This document shows positions 39,660 through 47,803 of a stretch of 49,117 bases of DNA, one piece after another (position 1 is the first letter of the stretch; every line of letters starts with the position of its first letter). Position numbers and translations under genes: made by a program. Origin of the DNA: Clostridia bacterium (lineage in GTDB: Bacteria > Bacillota > Clostridia > Christensenellales > Aristaeellaceae); NCBI GenBank assembly GCA_900759005.1, contig CAAEUQ010000184.1, positions 1 through 49,117 on the forward strand, read 5' to 3'. The notes beneath the pieces are model-generated. The model made no database searches. It was given only the letters and a program-made list of their open reading frames with translations, and was not told where the DNA came from.

Positions 39660-41468
39660 GTGTCCAATTACGATCAGAGTAAAATTCGCAATTTTTGCAT
39701 TATCGCGCATATCGACCACGGCAAATCGACGCTGGCAGATCGCATTCTCGAAAAGACCGGCGTGATGCAGCTTCGCGACATGACCGATCAGGTGCTCGAT
39801 TCGATGGAACTCGAGCGCGAGCGCGGGATCACAATCAAATCCAAAGCGGTGCGCATGCCGTATAAGGCGAAAAACGGTGCGGAATATGAGCTGAATCTGA
39901 TCGACACGCCCGGTCACGTGGACTTTACCTACGAGGTTTCCCGCGCGCTGGCAGCGTGCGAGGGCGCGATTCTGGTCGTGGACGCGAGCCAGGGCATCGA
40001 AGCGCAGACGCTGGCGAATGTGTATATGGCGCTGGATCACAATCTCGAGATCCTGCCGGTGATCAACAAGATCGACCTGCCGAGCGCCGACCCCGCAGGT
40101 GTTAAGCAGCAGATCGAGGACGAAATCGGTTTAGACACCGAGAATTGCCCACTGGTTTCGGCAAAACAGGGAATCGGCATCGAGGACGTGCTGGAGGCAG
40201 TCGTGAATCGCATTCCCGCGCCAAACGACGACGTAAACGCTCCGATGCGCGCATTGATTTTCGATTCCTATTATGATAATTATCGCGGCGCGATTTCGTC
40301 CGTGCGCTTGAAGAGCGGGCGTGTCAAGGTCGGCGACCGCATTCGCATGATGTCCAGCGGCCGTGAATTCGACGTGACCGAAGTTGGCGCGTATCTGCCG
40401 CTCGGCTATCAGCCGAAGGAGGAACTGCGCGCGGGCGAGGTCGGCTATATCGCCGCGTCGATCAAGGATATATCGGATATCCACGTTGGCGATACGATCA
40501 CACAGGCGCTCGAACCGGCGGACGAACCGCTGCCCGGCTATAAGCCGGTGCTTCCGATGGTTTATTGCGGCATTTATCCGGCGGACGGCGCGGATTATGA
40601 AAGCCTGCGCGATGCGCTGGAGAAGCTGAAGCTGAACGATGCGGCGCTTTCGTATGAACCCGAAACGTCCGTTGCACTCGGATATGGTTTCCGCTGCGGA
40701 TTTTTGGGGCTTTTGCACATGGAAATTATCCAGCAGCGATTGGAGCGCGAATTCGATCTCGATCTGGTAACGACCGCGCCGAGCGTCGTTTACCGCGTGA
40801 TCAAAACCGATGGCACGGAAATGACGATCGACAATCCGACGAACCTGCCGCCTGTTCAGGAAATCGACTGGATGGAGGAGCCGTTCGTCGACGCGCAGGT
40901 CATTACGCCGCAGGACTATACCGGTGCAATCATGGAGCTGTGCCAGGATAAGCGCGGCACGTTCCGCGATATGAAATATATCGACGGCGGGCGCGTGATG
41001 CTCTTGTATGATCTGCCGCTCAATGAGGTGATCTTCGATTTCTTCGATCAGCTCAAGAGCCGTACGCGCGGCTACGCGTCGTTCGATTACGAACTGAAGG
41101 GCTATGTCCGCAGCGATCTGGTCAAGCTCGATATTCTGCTCAACGGCGAGCAGTGCGATGCATTGTCGATCATCGTGCATCGCGACCGCGCATACCCCAG
41201 AGGCCGTTCAATCGCCGAAAAGCTCAAGGACGTAATCCCGAGGCAGATGTTCGAAATCCCGATTCAGGCGGCAATCGGCGGCAAGATCATCGCCAGAGAA
41301 ACCGTCAAGGCACTGCGAAAGGATGTTCTCGCAAAGTGCTACGGCGGCGATATTTCCCGAAAGAAAAAGCTTCTGGAAAAGCAGAAGGAAGGCAAAAAGC
41401 GCATGAGGCAGGTCGGCAGCGTGTCGGTGCCGAGCGAAGCATTTATGGCAGTATTGAAGATGGACTAA
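39660..41468 (+). CDS. lepA: elongation factor 4 (LepA), ribosomal back-translocase GTPase
   Basis: Protein of 602 residues that binds ribosomes and is thought to help when translocation stalls or during ribosome assembly. GTPase motifs: IAHIDHGKSTLADRILEKTG (G1), ERERGITIKSKAVRM (G2), LIDTPGHVDFTYEVSRA (G3), VINKIDLPSADP (G4). Then come EF-G-like domains and the LepA-specific C-terminus (ETVKALRKDVLAKCYGGDIS, KKLLEKQKEGKKRMRQVGSV). Starts at GTG 39660 with GGAGG at good spacing. It leads a cluster with a YcxB-like protein and hemW, the common lepA-hemW neighbourhood of Bacillota. Confidence 0.97.
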   Translation: MSNYDQSKIRNFCIIAHIDHGKSTLADRILEKTGVMQLRDMTDQVLDSMELERERGITIKSKAVRMPYKAKNGAEYELNLIDTPGHVDFTYEVSRALAACEGAILVVDASQGIEAQTLANVYMALDHNLEILPVINKIDLPSADPAGVKQQIEDEIGLDTENCPLVSAKQGIGIEDVLEAVVNRIPAPNDDVNAPMRALIFDSYYDNYRGAISSVRLKSGRVKVGDRIRMMSSGREFDVTEVGAYLPLGYQPKEELRAGEVGYIAASIKDISDIHVGDTITQALEPADEPLPGYKPVLPMVYCGIYPADGADYESLRDALEKLKLNDAALSYEPETSVALGYGFRCGFLGLLHMEIIQQRLEREFDLDLVTTAPSVVYRVIKTDGTEMTIDNPTNLPPVQEIDWMEEPFVDAQVITPQDYTGAIMELCQDKRGTFRDMKYIDGGRVMLLYDLPLNEVIFDFFDQLKSRTRGYASFDYELKGYVRSDLVKLDILLNGEQCDALSIIVHRDRAYPRGRSIAEKLKDVIPRQMFEIPIQAAIGGKIIARETVKALRKDVLAKCYGGDISRKKKLLEKQKEGKKRMRQVGSVSVPSEAFMAVLKMD

Positions 41469-41495
41469 ACGAAGCGGTTCATCGAAAGGAGCGAT

Positions 41496-41999
41496 ATGGA
41501 GAAGCCGTTGTTCGAAGTGGAAACCCGCACCACGCCCGCAAGCTGCAAGGCAATCGCGCTCGTTCGGGCAAGACAGCACGGAAAGACGATCTGGCTGATC
41601 AATATGGTAATTGCAATCGGCGCAGCGGCGCTGTGGGCGGTTGACTCGCGACGCGCCTATTGGATCACCGCGCTGCTCGCAATCCTCGTTCTTCAAACGA
41701 TATTCCACATTCCGATTGCCGGATTGCTGCGCTATCTCGTTCATAAGGCGGAGGATTTGCGCGTGTCTATTGCGTTTGATTCGGAGAAAATCGGCGTCCA
41801 TACGCGCTCGGAGGACAGCCGAATTCCCTATTCGGAGATCACTGATTGGGCGGAAACGCGGCTCTATTATGTAGTCATGTTGCATAATCATACGCCACTT
41901 GCAATCGAAAAAGCAGCGCTTACGCCCGATTGTGCGGCGATGCTTGAATCCGTTCTCCGAGAGAAGACCGGAAAAGTCTGCCGTCAGGTGAAGCGATGA
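41496..41999 (+). CDS. YcxB-like membrane protein
   Basis: Protein of 167 residues. A soluble N-terminus of about 30 residues precedes two membrane helices (IWLINMVIAIGAAALWAV and YWITALLAILVLQTIFHIPI), then a C-terminal strand-rich domain of the YcxB type (VSIAFDSEKIGVHTRSEDSR, IPYSEITDWAETRLYYVVML). The family has no defined function. It is inserted between lepA and hemW and overlaps the hemW start by four bases (ATGA), so it is translationally coupled. Start ATG has AAAGGAG upstream. Confidence 0.7.
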   Translation: MEKPLFEVETRTTPASCKAIALVRARQHGKTIWLINMVIAIGAAALWAVDSRRAYWITALLAILVLQTIFHIPIAGLLRYLVHKAEDLRVSIAFDSEKIGVHTRSEDSRIPYSEITDWAETRLYYVVMLHNHTPLAIEKAALTPDCAAMLESVLREKTGKVCRQVKR

Positions 42000-43114
42000 A
42001 TGCGCCGATTTCGATTTACATCCATGTTCCGTTCTGCGCGGCAAAGTGCGCGTATTGCGATTTTGCATCGTTTCCCAATCGATTGCGGGATGCGGACGCT
42101 TATTTCTACGCGCTGAACGCTGAGATTGAATCGTGGTCGGATACGCTGAAGAATTGCGAGATTCAAACCGTGTTCTTCGGCGGCGGCACGCCGACAATCG
42201 TAAATCCGGAGCGTATCGTTCGGACGCTGAGCACGCTTTTTGCACATTCAAACGTCAACAACAATGCCGAAATCACGATTGAAGGCAATCCGGGTACGCT
42301 GAATGCGGAAAAGCTGCGCGCGTATCGCAGAGCAGGCATAAATCGGCTGTCGCTCGGCGCGCAATCGATGAACGATGAAACGCTTCGATTCATCGGCAGG
42401 ATTCATACGGCGAAACAGGTCGCCGAGGCGGTTTCCATGGCGCGCGACATAGGCTTTGCAAATCTGAATCTCGATTTGATCTATGCACTGCCGGGGCAAA
42501 CGCTCGACGATTGGCGGCGCACGCTGGAAGCGGCGATTACGCTGAAACCGGAACATATTTCGGCGTACAGTCTGATCGTCGAGGAAGGAACGGAGATGTT
42601 CCGGCGCGTTGCGTGCGGCGAATGCGCTGTTCCCAATGAAGATGATTGCATTAATATGCAGAGAGCCGCGACACAAACGCTGGCACAAGCGGGTTATGCG
42701 CGGTATGAGATTTCGAATTACGCGAAAGCGGGCTTTGAATGCAAGCATAACATCGCTTACTGGCGGCGATACGAATACCTTGGCTTCGGCTGCGCGGCAC
42801 ATTCCATGTTCGGCGGCAGGCGCTTTGCCAATCCAAGCGACTTAAGCGCTTATCTCGCCGGCGAAAGGCGCGTTCAAGAGGAAAATTTGACGCGTCAGGA
42901 CGCGATCGATGAAACGCTGATGCTCGGCACGCGGATGTGCGAGGGTGTTTCTCTCGAAAAATGGGCGCGTGAATTTGGATTCAGGCTCGAACGGAAGCCA
43001 GCCGTTCAAAAACTGGAAGCAGCAGGAATTGTCCGCGTTTCAAATGACCGGCTCAGCCTGACCGAACGCGGAATGGAGGTACAGGACGCGGTCGTGATCG
43101 CGCTATTGGAATAA
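41996..43114 (+). CDS. hemW: radical SAM protein HemW (heme chaperone, HemN-like)
   Basis: Protein of 372 residues. The radical SAM cluster motif is HVPFCAAKCAYCDFASFPNR (three Cys); the next strand reads TVFFGGGTPTIV. HemN/HemW-specific regions follow: EITIEGNPGTLNAEKLRAYR, GINRLSLGAQSMNDETLRFI, LNLDLIYALPGQTLDDWRRT, EHISAYSLIVEEGTEMFR and YEISNYAKAGFECKHNIAYW. HemW carries heme to target proteins and lacks coproporphyrinogen oxidase activity; older names call it a coproporphyrinogen III oxidase. It overlaps the preceding gene and ends at a terminator shared with the XRE gene. Confidence 0.94.
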   Translation: MNAPISIYIHVPFCAAKCAYCDFASFPNRLRDADAYFYALNAEIESWSDTLKNCEIQTVFFGGGTPTIVNPERIVRTLSTLFAHSNVNNNAEITIEGNPGTLNAEKLRAYRRAGINRLSLGAQSMNDETLRFIGRIHTAKQVAEAVSMARDIGFANLNLDLIYALPGQTLDDWRRTLEAAITLKPEHISAYSLIVEEGTEMFRRVACGECAVPNEDDCINMQRAATQTLAQAGYARYEISNYAKAGFECKHNIAYWRRYEYLGFGCAAHSMFGGRRFANPSDLSAYLAGERRVQEENLTRQDAIDETLMLGTRMCEGVSLEKWAREFGFRLERKPAVQKLEAAGIVRVSNDRLSLTERGMEVQDAVVIALLE

Positions 43115-43140
43115 AAAAGCGCTCTCCGCAAGGGAGAGCG
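43113..43140 (-). terminator. terminator of the XRE regulator gene, near the end of hemW
   Basis: CGCTCTCC and GGAGAGCG pair around CTTGC on the minus strand, followed by GC and a run of T. Confidence 0.75.
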
Positions 43141-43149
43141 TCGAGGAGA

Positions 43150-43446
43150 TCAGAGATCATGCTCGCGCAGTACATTCGCAAACCCGCTCATCAGCGAACA
43201 GGCGAAAGGGGACATGTCCATTCCCAGTACCTCGTCGGTCAGTGAATCCTGCAAAAGCAAATTGGGCGTTACGCGCAGTGCGTTGCAGATGTCGACCAGC
43301 GTATCCACTGTGCAGTGCTTCGTTCCGCGTTCGATGTGACCGATGTATGCGGCAGTTACGCCGACTTCGTGGGCGAGCGCGTCCTGCGTTAGTTCGAGAC
43401 TGCGCCGCTGCTGACGAATGCGCTTGCCCAGTTCGATATAATCCAT
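43150..43446 (-). CDS. XRE-family helix-turn-helix regulator
   Basis: Protein of 98 residues with an N-terminal Cro/CI-type domain: DYIELGKRIRQQRRSLELTQ, DALAHEVGVTAAYIGHIERG and TKHCTVDTLVDICNALRVTP. The C-terminal 30 residues may serve dimerisation. Start 43446 has GGGAGG upstream; longer open frames reach into the divergent gene and lack support. It is divergent from a membrane-protein/kinase operon with an 87-base gap that contains a palindrome, so it probably regulates itself and perhaps that operon. Confidence 0.88.
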   Translation of the reverse strand: MDYIELGKRIRQQRRSLELTQDALAHEVGVTAAYIGHIERGTKHCTVDTLVDICNALRVTPNLLLQDSLTDEVLGMDMSPFACSLMSGFANVLREHDL

Positions 43447-43486
43447 ATTGCGCACCTCCCGTGTCGTATAAATATAGACTACCACA

Positions 43487-43497
43487 TTCCGTCGGAA
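43487..43497. promoter_or_regulatory. palindrome TTCCGTCGGAA in the XRE divergent region
   Basis: A 5-bp arm palindrome with a one-base centre, about 40 bases upstream of the XRE start codon and between divergent genes. It is a candidate XRE operator. Confidence 0.45.
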
Positions 43498-43533
43498 AAA
43501 ACAAGCAAAATCTATGCAAATAAGAGGAAAATC

Positions 43534-43899
43534 ATGAAACGGAAATGGTCCTGGTGGCGTGCCTGGCTGGTTCAGACGGTAGAAATGTTGATCCTTGGCG
43601 GATTTGTATCGTTGGCGGAACTGCTGGGCGCGCCCGTCTACGGCATCCTCATATGGGCGATCGTTCCGCTGATGGGCGCGGTGAGCGCTTATCGGGCGAC
43701 ACGGCGCGGACTGAACAACTATCTCGCATGGCTTGCGCCGCCGATTTGCACGGTTGCGGTGCATGCGCTCGTGTGGGTCTATCTTCCCGAGCCGGGCCCT
43801 GCGCTTCTGTGCGCGCTGGTTTCGCTGATCGGCGCGGCGGCGGGGGAAGTGACGAATCGGGAAGCAAAGTCGAATGCAAAGGAGCAAAATCATGGATAA
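43534..43899 (+). CDS. small membrane protein with about four helices
   Basis: Protein of 121 residues with hydrophobic segments near 14-32 (QTVEMLILGGFVSLAELLGA), 35-55 (VYGILIWAIVPLMGAVSAYR), 65-85 (LAWLAPPICTVAVHALVWVY) and 90-106 (ALLCALVSLIGAAAGEV). The C-terminus is a short Asn/Lys-rich tail. I do not recognise the family. The kinase gene starts within its last codons (8-base overlap), which points to coupled translation. The Shine-Dalgarno (AAGAGGAAA) is good. Confidence 0.65.
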   Translation: MKRKWSWWRAWLVQTVEMLILGGFVSLAELLGAPVYGILIWAIVPLMGAVSAYRATRRGLNNYLAWLAPPICTVAVHALVWVYLPEPGPALLCALVSLIGAAAGEVTNREAKSNAKEQNHG

Positions 43900-45418
43900 G
43901 GATTTGATTCTCACCTGCGACGCGGGAACGACGGGCTGCAAATGTACGATTATTTCTCCGACGGGCGAAGCGATTAGCTCTGTGCGCCGCAGCTATCCGA
44001 CCAGCTATCCGCAGCCGAACTGGGCAGAACAGAGCCCGGAGGTGATCCTGAGTGCGGTTTACGACGGCATTCGTGAGCTCCTTCAGCAGGTCAGCTCGCA
44101 GCGCATCGCGTGCGTTGGACTTTCGGGAACGATGAACGGCTGCATTCCGACGGATGCGGACGGCAAGGCGCTGCACGCGAACATCATCCATTCCGACAGC
44201 CGCACGGAAAAGCAGGTCGAGGAAATCTGCAAGGTGATCTCTCCGGAAGAATTCTATCGGCTGACCGGCAATCGCGCCGATACGCACTACACGCTGCCCA
44301 AAATCCTGTGGTTTAAGGAAAATGCGCCGGAGATTTACGCGCGCGCCCGCTGGTTTTTGAACATCAAGGATTACATATACGGCAATCTCACGGGTCGTTT
44401 CGGCTATACCGATTATTCGGACGCGTCGCTGACGATCGCGCTGGACATCAATAACCGCCGCTGGGCGAGCGAAATGCTCGTTGATCTCGGTATCGATCCC
44501 GATCGTATGCCCAAATTGCTGGTCGCGCATGACGTTCGCGGTAAAATCAGCCGCGCGACGTATAAGCTGACTGGTCTGATTCCGGGAACGCCGGTCGCAA
44601 TCGGCGGCGGAGACGGTGCATGTACGGCGCGCGGCGCGGGCGTGGTCGATCCGGGCAGCGCGTATTGCTATATCGGTTCGAGCGCGTGGGTTTCGCAGAT
44701 TCTGCCGAAGCCGTTGCTCGATCCGAAAATGCGAATCTTCAATTATCTTGATCTGGACGGCGAATCGTGTCACGTGACCGGAACGGTGCAGTGCGGCGCG
44801 GCGGCGTTCGATTGGGCGCTTCAGAATCTGCTGGGCGGCAATGGAAAGCCGGCGGACATTTCCAATGTCGAAAATATGGCGCGCCAGATTCAGCCCGGTG
44901 CGGAGGGCGTTCTGTTCCTGCCGACGCTGATGGGATCACGCACGCCCTATTGGGATGCGAATACCCGCGGCTGTCTCATGGGTTTTTCACTGTATCACGA
45001 TAATCGACACATCGCGCGCGCGGTTTACGAGGGAATCGCGTTTGCACTGAATGCGTGCGTTGAGGTGATGGCGGAATGCGGCGCGCCGATGCGCTCGATG
45101 ATGCTCACTGGCGGCGGCGCGCGCAGCGGATTGTGGCCGGACATTCTCGCATCGATTTTCAATCTGACCTCACGCGTGCATCAGGCGCCGGGCGAAACGA
45201 CTTCGCTGGGCGCGGCGATTGCGGCGGGCGTTGGCGTGGGGATTTTCAAGGGCTATTCGGAAGCTGCGGGCGTGATTCGCGCGCGCTCGACGCATACGCC
45301 GAATCCGCTTTGGCGCGAAGCGTACGCGAAGCTTTATCCAATCTATGCGGATATCTATGATCGCATCAAGCCGCTGAACGATCGCATCGCGGCGTTCAAA
45401 ATCGAGGAAACGCTGTGA
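43892..45418 (+). CDS. xylB: FGGY-family carbohydrate kinase, xylulokinase-like
   Basis: Protein of 508 residues that phosphorylates a keto- or aldo-sugar with ATP. N-terminal ATPase motif ILTCDAGTTGCKCTII; substrate region ACVGLSGTMNGCIPTDADGK and IHSDSRTEKQVEEIC; later GGGDGACTARGAGVVDPGSA and PYWDANTRGCLMGFSLYHD; adenosine-binding GGGARSGLWPDILASIF. The D-S-R and P-Y-W-D-x-x-x-R-G motifs fit xylulokinases, but other FGGY sugars are possible. Start ATG 43892 has AAAGGAG upstream. It overlaps the following sigma-like gene (GTG 45415), so the three genes are coupled. It may work with the GH3 and isomerase-like genes at 21-25 kb. Confidence 0.85.
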   Translation: MDKDLILTCDAGTTGCKCTIISPTGEAISSVRRSYPTSYPQPNWAEQSPEVILSAVYDGIRELLQQVSSQRIACVGLSGTMNGCIPTDADGKALHANIIHSDSRTEKQVEEICKVISPEEFYRLTGNRADTHYTLPKILWFKENAPEIYARARWFLNIKDYIYGNLTGRFGYTDYSDASLTIALDINNRRWASEMLVDLGIDPDRMPKLLVAHDVRGKISRATYKLTGLIPGTPVAIGGGDGACTARGAGVVDPGSAYCYIGSSAWVSQILPKPLLDPKMRIFNYLDLDGESCHVTGTVQCGAAAFDWALQNLLGGNGKPADISNVENMARQIQPGAEGVLFLPTLMGSRTPYWDANTRGCLMGFSLYHDNRHIARAVYEGIAFALNACVEVMAECGAPMRSMMLTGGGARSGLWPDILASIFNLTSRVHQAPGETTSLGAAIAAGVGVGIFKGYSEAAGVIRARSTHTPNPLWREAYAKLYPIYADIYDRIKPLNDRIAAFKIEETL

Positions 45419-46095
45419 AAAAAGTAGATTTGGATCAGCTGCGCGCGTATTTCGATCGCGTTTCGCCGTTCATTCCGGAATTGTTTAATATCGCTTACGC
45501 GATTTGCGGCACGGAGGAAGCGGCGGAATACGCGCTGATGTATGCGCTGATGGACGTATGGATGAGCGAAGCGCGCAGCGGCGTCGGAATGCGCGAAGGC
45601 CTCCGCAACGCGGTGCGCGAGGTTGCGCTCGAGGAAGCGCTCGATCGGGAAAATGAGCCCGCGTGGGACGGCGGCGAATTGGCGGCAAATCCGGAGCTTG
45701 CGCCGCTGAATCGCGCAAATGTGAAAACACGCAGGCTGATCGCGCTCAGAAGCGGCTGCAATCTGGGCTTTTCGGTGATTGCGAAGCTGATGGATGTGTC
45801 CGCGGCAGATGCAAAGCGCGAATTCAATCGATTCAAATGCGAATGGGTAAAGCGTGCGAACATTCCCGAACACGGCGCGGAAGCGGCGCTCAGCAAACGG
45901 GTTCGTCGCCAGATGTCCGCGGCGTCGCATCTTCAGCCGAGTACCGAAGCGTTGTACAGGAGTCTGACCGAAGAAGCGCTTCAAACCGCGAGACCGAAAC
46001 GCCTCGCCGGACGCATTCTCAGGAGGATTGCGGAAGGAATCGTGATTGCGCTATGCGCGTTCCTGTTCTGGCTGATCGGCGTGCTGATCGGCTGA
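45415..46095 (+). CDS. sigma-factor-like protein with a C-terminal membrane helix
   Basis: Protein of 226 residues starting at GTG 45415 inside the kinase stop. The first part (LFNIAYAICGTEEAAEYALM, YALMDVWM) resembles sigma region 2 of ECF factors, and the central part (TRRLIALRSGCNLGFSVIAK, LMDVSAADAKREFNRFK) resembles region 4. Both are divergent. The C-terminus ends in one membrane helix (IAEGIVIALCAFLFWLIGVL). A sigma-like protein tethered to the membrane is unusual; it could be a membrane-held regulator or a degenerate sigma. Its stop overlaps the start of the next frame by one base. Confidence 0.55.
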   Translation: MKKVDLDQLRAYFDRVSPFIPELFNIAYAICGTEEAAEYALMYALMDVWMSEARSGVGMREGLRNAVREVALEEALDRENEPAWDGGELAANPELAPLNRANVKTRRLIALRSGCNLGFSVIAKLMDVSAADAKREFNRFKCEWVKRANIPEHGAEAALSKRVRRQMSAASHLQPSTEALYRSLTEEALQTARPKRLAGRILRRIAEGIVIALCAFLFWLIGVLIG

Positions 46096-46589
46096 TGAAG
46101 TTGGGCGAAAGAAACCGAAATATGCGATCGTTTGAATACTATCTTTATGGCGATTGTCCGGCAAATGCTTCCGCAGATAATCCGCGCGCACTGTTTGGCG
46201 CGAAAGCCGATGCGGTTTTATCGATGATTCTCGAATTTGAATCGGGTGATTGCCGCTATGACGCGCTGTGCAAACAATTTTCCGAAGAATATATTCAAAG
46301 TCTGATCCGGATTGGATTGATTCGAACGGAGAATGGAGCGGTATTGCTGGATTCAACGGTTTTGACGGGCAAGGACGTTTTCAAATTAGAAAGCGGTATG
46401 CGGGCGCGCGCGGTGCGGATGCAGATTGGCAATTGCGCCGCATACTGTCAGCACAAAATTGATTCCCAGCATGACGATGCCCGGCTTGATCATATTCAGC
46501 TTACGCCGTTTGTCGAAATGATCGGACATGAAATTCACCTCCGATTTCATTATGGCGCGCGGGCGCAGGAAAGTCAATCGCAAATATAG
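46095..46589 (+). pseudogene. hypothetical gene, probably truncated after about 95 codons
   Basis: The ATG overlaps the stop of the sigma-like gene. The first about 95 codons look coding (MRSFEYYLYGDCPANASADN; AVLSMILEFESGDCRYDALC; IQSLIRIGLIRTENGAVLLD). After about 46385 the frame turns into an Arg/His/Gln-rich, non-protein-like stretch that lies opposite a better minus-strand small ORF. I read it as a gene whose 3' end was replaced. The product is not recognised. The frame ends in TAG at 46587-46589. Confidence 0.45.
46386..46529 (-). CDS. possible small single-helix membrane protein (47 residues)
   Basis: A minus-strand frame starts at ATG 46529 with a very good CGGAGGTG Shine-Dalgarno 6 bases before it. 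It encodes a charged N-terminus (MSDHFDKRRKLNM) and one helix (PGIVMLGINFVLTVCGAIA), ending in an Arg/His-rich tail. The tail runs into the region of the truncated plus-strand gene, so the natural C-terminus may be lost. Function unknown. Confidence 0.45.
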   Translation of the reverse strand: MSDHFDKRRKLNMIKPGIVMLGINFVLTVCGAIANLHPHRARPHTAF

Positions 46590-46590
46590 T

Positions 46591-46639
46591 CTGTCCCACC
46601 TGTGCGCAGCGCCCCTTTGAGCGCCGTGAGGCGGGACAG
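46591..46639. other. long imperfect hairpin between opposed genes
   Basis: CTGTCCC (46591-46597) pairs with GGGACAG (46633-46639), extended by CCT/AGG. The loop of about 27 bases contains a further AGCGCC repeat. There is no T-tract, so it is not an ordinary terminator; it could be a repeat element or part of a structured RNA. Confidence 0.5.
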
Positions 46640-46750
46640 TGATCTATATGAAAGAAGGGAGAGGACCTTCAATACAAGTATTATACCGGAAAGATATGAA
46701 CCTGAAATGAACCGGATTCAAACGATTTTCAAAAGATCGGGGAGGAGAAT

Positions 46751-47266
46751 ATGAACAACGCACAGCGTCTGGCGTTGTATGAGCGCCTGGTCCGATTGAA
46801 GAACGGAAACGACGAAGCCCGCCAAAACGCGGCGAACGCGTATTTTCCGGATGAATACCGGCGGGCGATTGCGCGCCTGCCGAAGTGCTTCCGCGAAGAA
46901 TATACTGCGCACGAATGCCTCGGCGATTACGCAATTGCGCAAATTCGAATCGATGAAGCGCGGAACGTGCGCATGAAACTCGTGAGCAGCGATGTGGATA
47001 TTTCCTGCGCGCGCATGGTGGACTGGCTGTTTCTCGAATTCCGCGAGGTCAGCCGCCTGCGTTTCCGCTATAATTTTCCGGAGGAGCCGATCGAAAAGCC
47101 GGCAGAGAATGCCGATTCGGTCGAAAAGCTGTTCTTTGAATGCGTTCCGAACGATAAAAAGCGTCTGTATATGGTGCTTCAAATGCAATCGTCAGGGCAT
47201 TTGACCTTCGAATTCGGCAGCGTTAAATTCAGAAAGGAGGCGGGAAAGTATGATGAGCAAGGCTGA
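46751..47266 (+). CDS. hypothetical protein of unknown function
   Basis: Soluble protein of 171 residues with no signal peptide or membrane helix. It begins helical (NNAQRLALYERLVRLKNGND; NAYFPDEYRRAIARLPKCFR) and ends in a strand-rich part (LGDYAIAQIRIDEARNVRMK; KKRLYMVLQMQSSGHLTFEF). Layout is loosely like DUF4085-type proteins (helical region, then a beta domain), but I cannot assign it. GGGGAGGAGA lies before the start. It overlaps the next gene by 17 bases, and that gene's C-terminus is also strand-rich, which suggests a related pair. Confidence 0.65.
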   Translation: MNNAQRLALYERLVRLKNGNDEARQNAANAYFPDEYRRAIARLPKCFREEYTAHECLGDYAIAQIRIDEARNVRMKLVSSDVDISCARMVDWLFLEFREVSRLRFRYNFPEEPIEKPAENADSVEKLFFECVPNDKKRLYMVLQMQSSGHLTFEFGSVKFRKEAGKYDEQG

Positions 47267-47738
47267 AGCCTATGTTTTTTACGCGTCGTTCCATGCGTCG
47301 GATGCTCGGGAGGATGAAATCGACGAAAAGTACGAGCTTTTTCGCAAACGCTATTTCGAAAGGGCATATCCGAAGGCGATGAAAGCGCTGGCGTAGAATA
47401 TCAGCACGCCCGAATTCCGCGAGTTTTATGAGCGCCCGGAGACGAATCGCTTTGCCGGATGGAGGATTACCATGCTTGGATTCGAGTATAACAAGGACAT
47501 TAGTCTCGATTTGAAGCAAACGGAGACCGGTGAAACCGTAGGAATGGCTTTTGCCGACGTTACTTCGTGCGATATTCGCCTGAACGATGCCGATTCTCCG
47601 TTTCGATTCGGCGGCGCAGAGATTGCGTACTTCTATTTCGAATGCGCGTCCGCAAAGAAAATGCACGTCTCGATCGGCTGCGACGATGGAAGCAGCCTCG
47701 AGTTCGATTTCCGATTTCTGCTTTCATCCGTCTGTTAA
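47250..47738 (+). pseudogene. hypothetical gene interrupted by TAG
   Basis: ATG 47250 has AAGGAGG at good spacing and opens MMSKAEAYVFYASFHASDAR through KAMKALA, then TAG at 47394-47396. The frame continues without break for 114 codons (NISTPEFREFYERPETNRFA; GWRITMLGFEYNKDISLDLK; FAFADVTSCDIRL-like residues) to TAA at 47736-47738. All of it has coding composition, so the intact gene would be 162 codons, with CAG or TGG as the likely original codon. The product is unknown. It overlaps the preceding hypothetical gene. Confidence 0.65.
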
Positions 47739-47741
47739 AGA

Positions 47742-47770
47742 TTGATTTTTGGATAAATCCGTGTTATAAT
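47742..47770 (+). promoter_or_regulatory. sigma-A promoter of the rpiB-like gene
   Basis: TTGATT (47742-47747), 17-base spacer, TATAAT (47765-47770). Confidence 0.85.
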
Positions 47771-47803
47771 TGATGCGGTCAATTCATGAAAGGGGGCGCA
47801 AAG

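Noticed and set aside
41996..43114. hemW as oxygen-independent coproporphyrinogen III oxidase
   Set aside because: The gene order with lepA and the protein size fit HemW; no heme synthesis genes are nearby, so the oxidase name would mislead.
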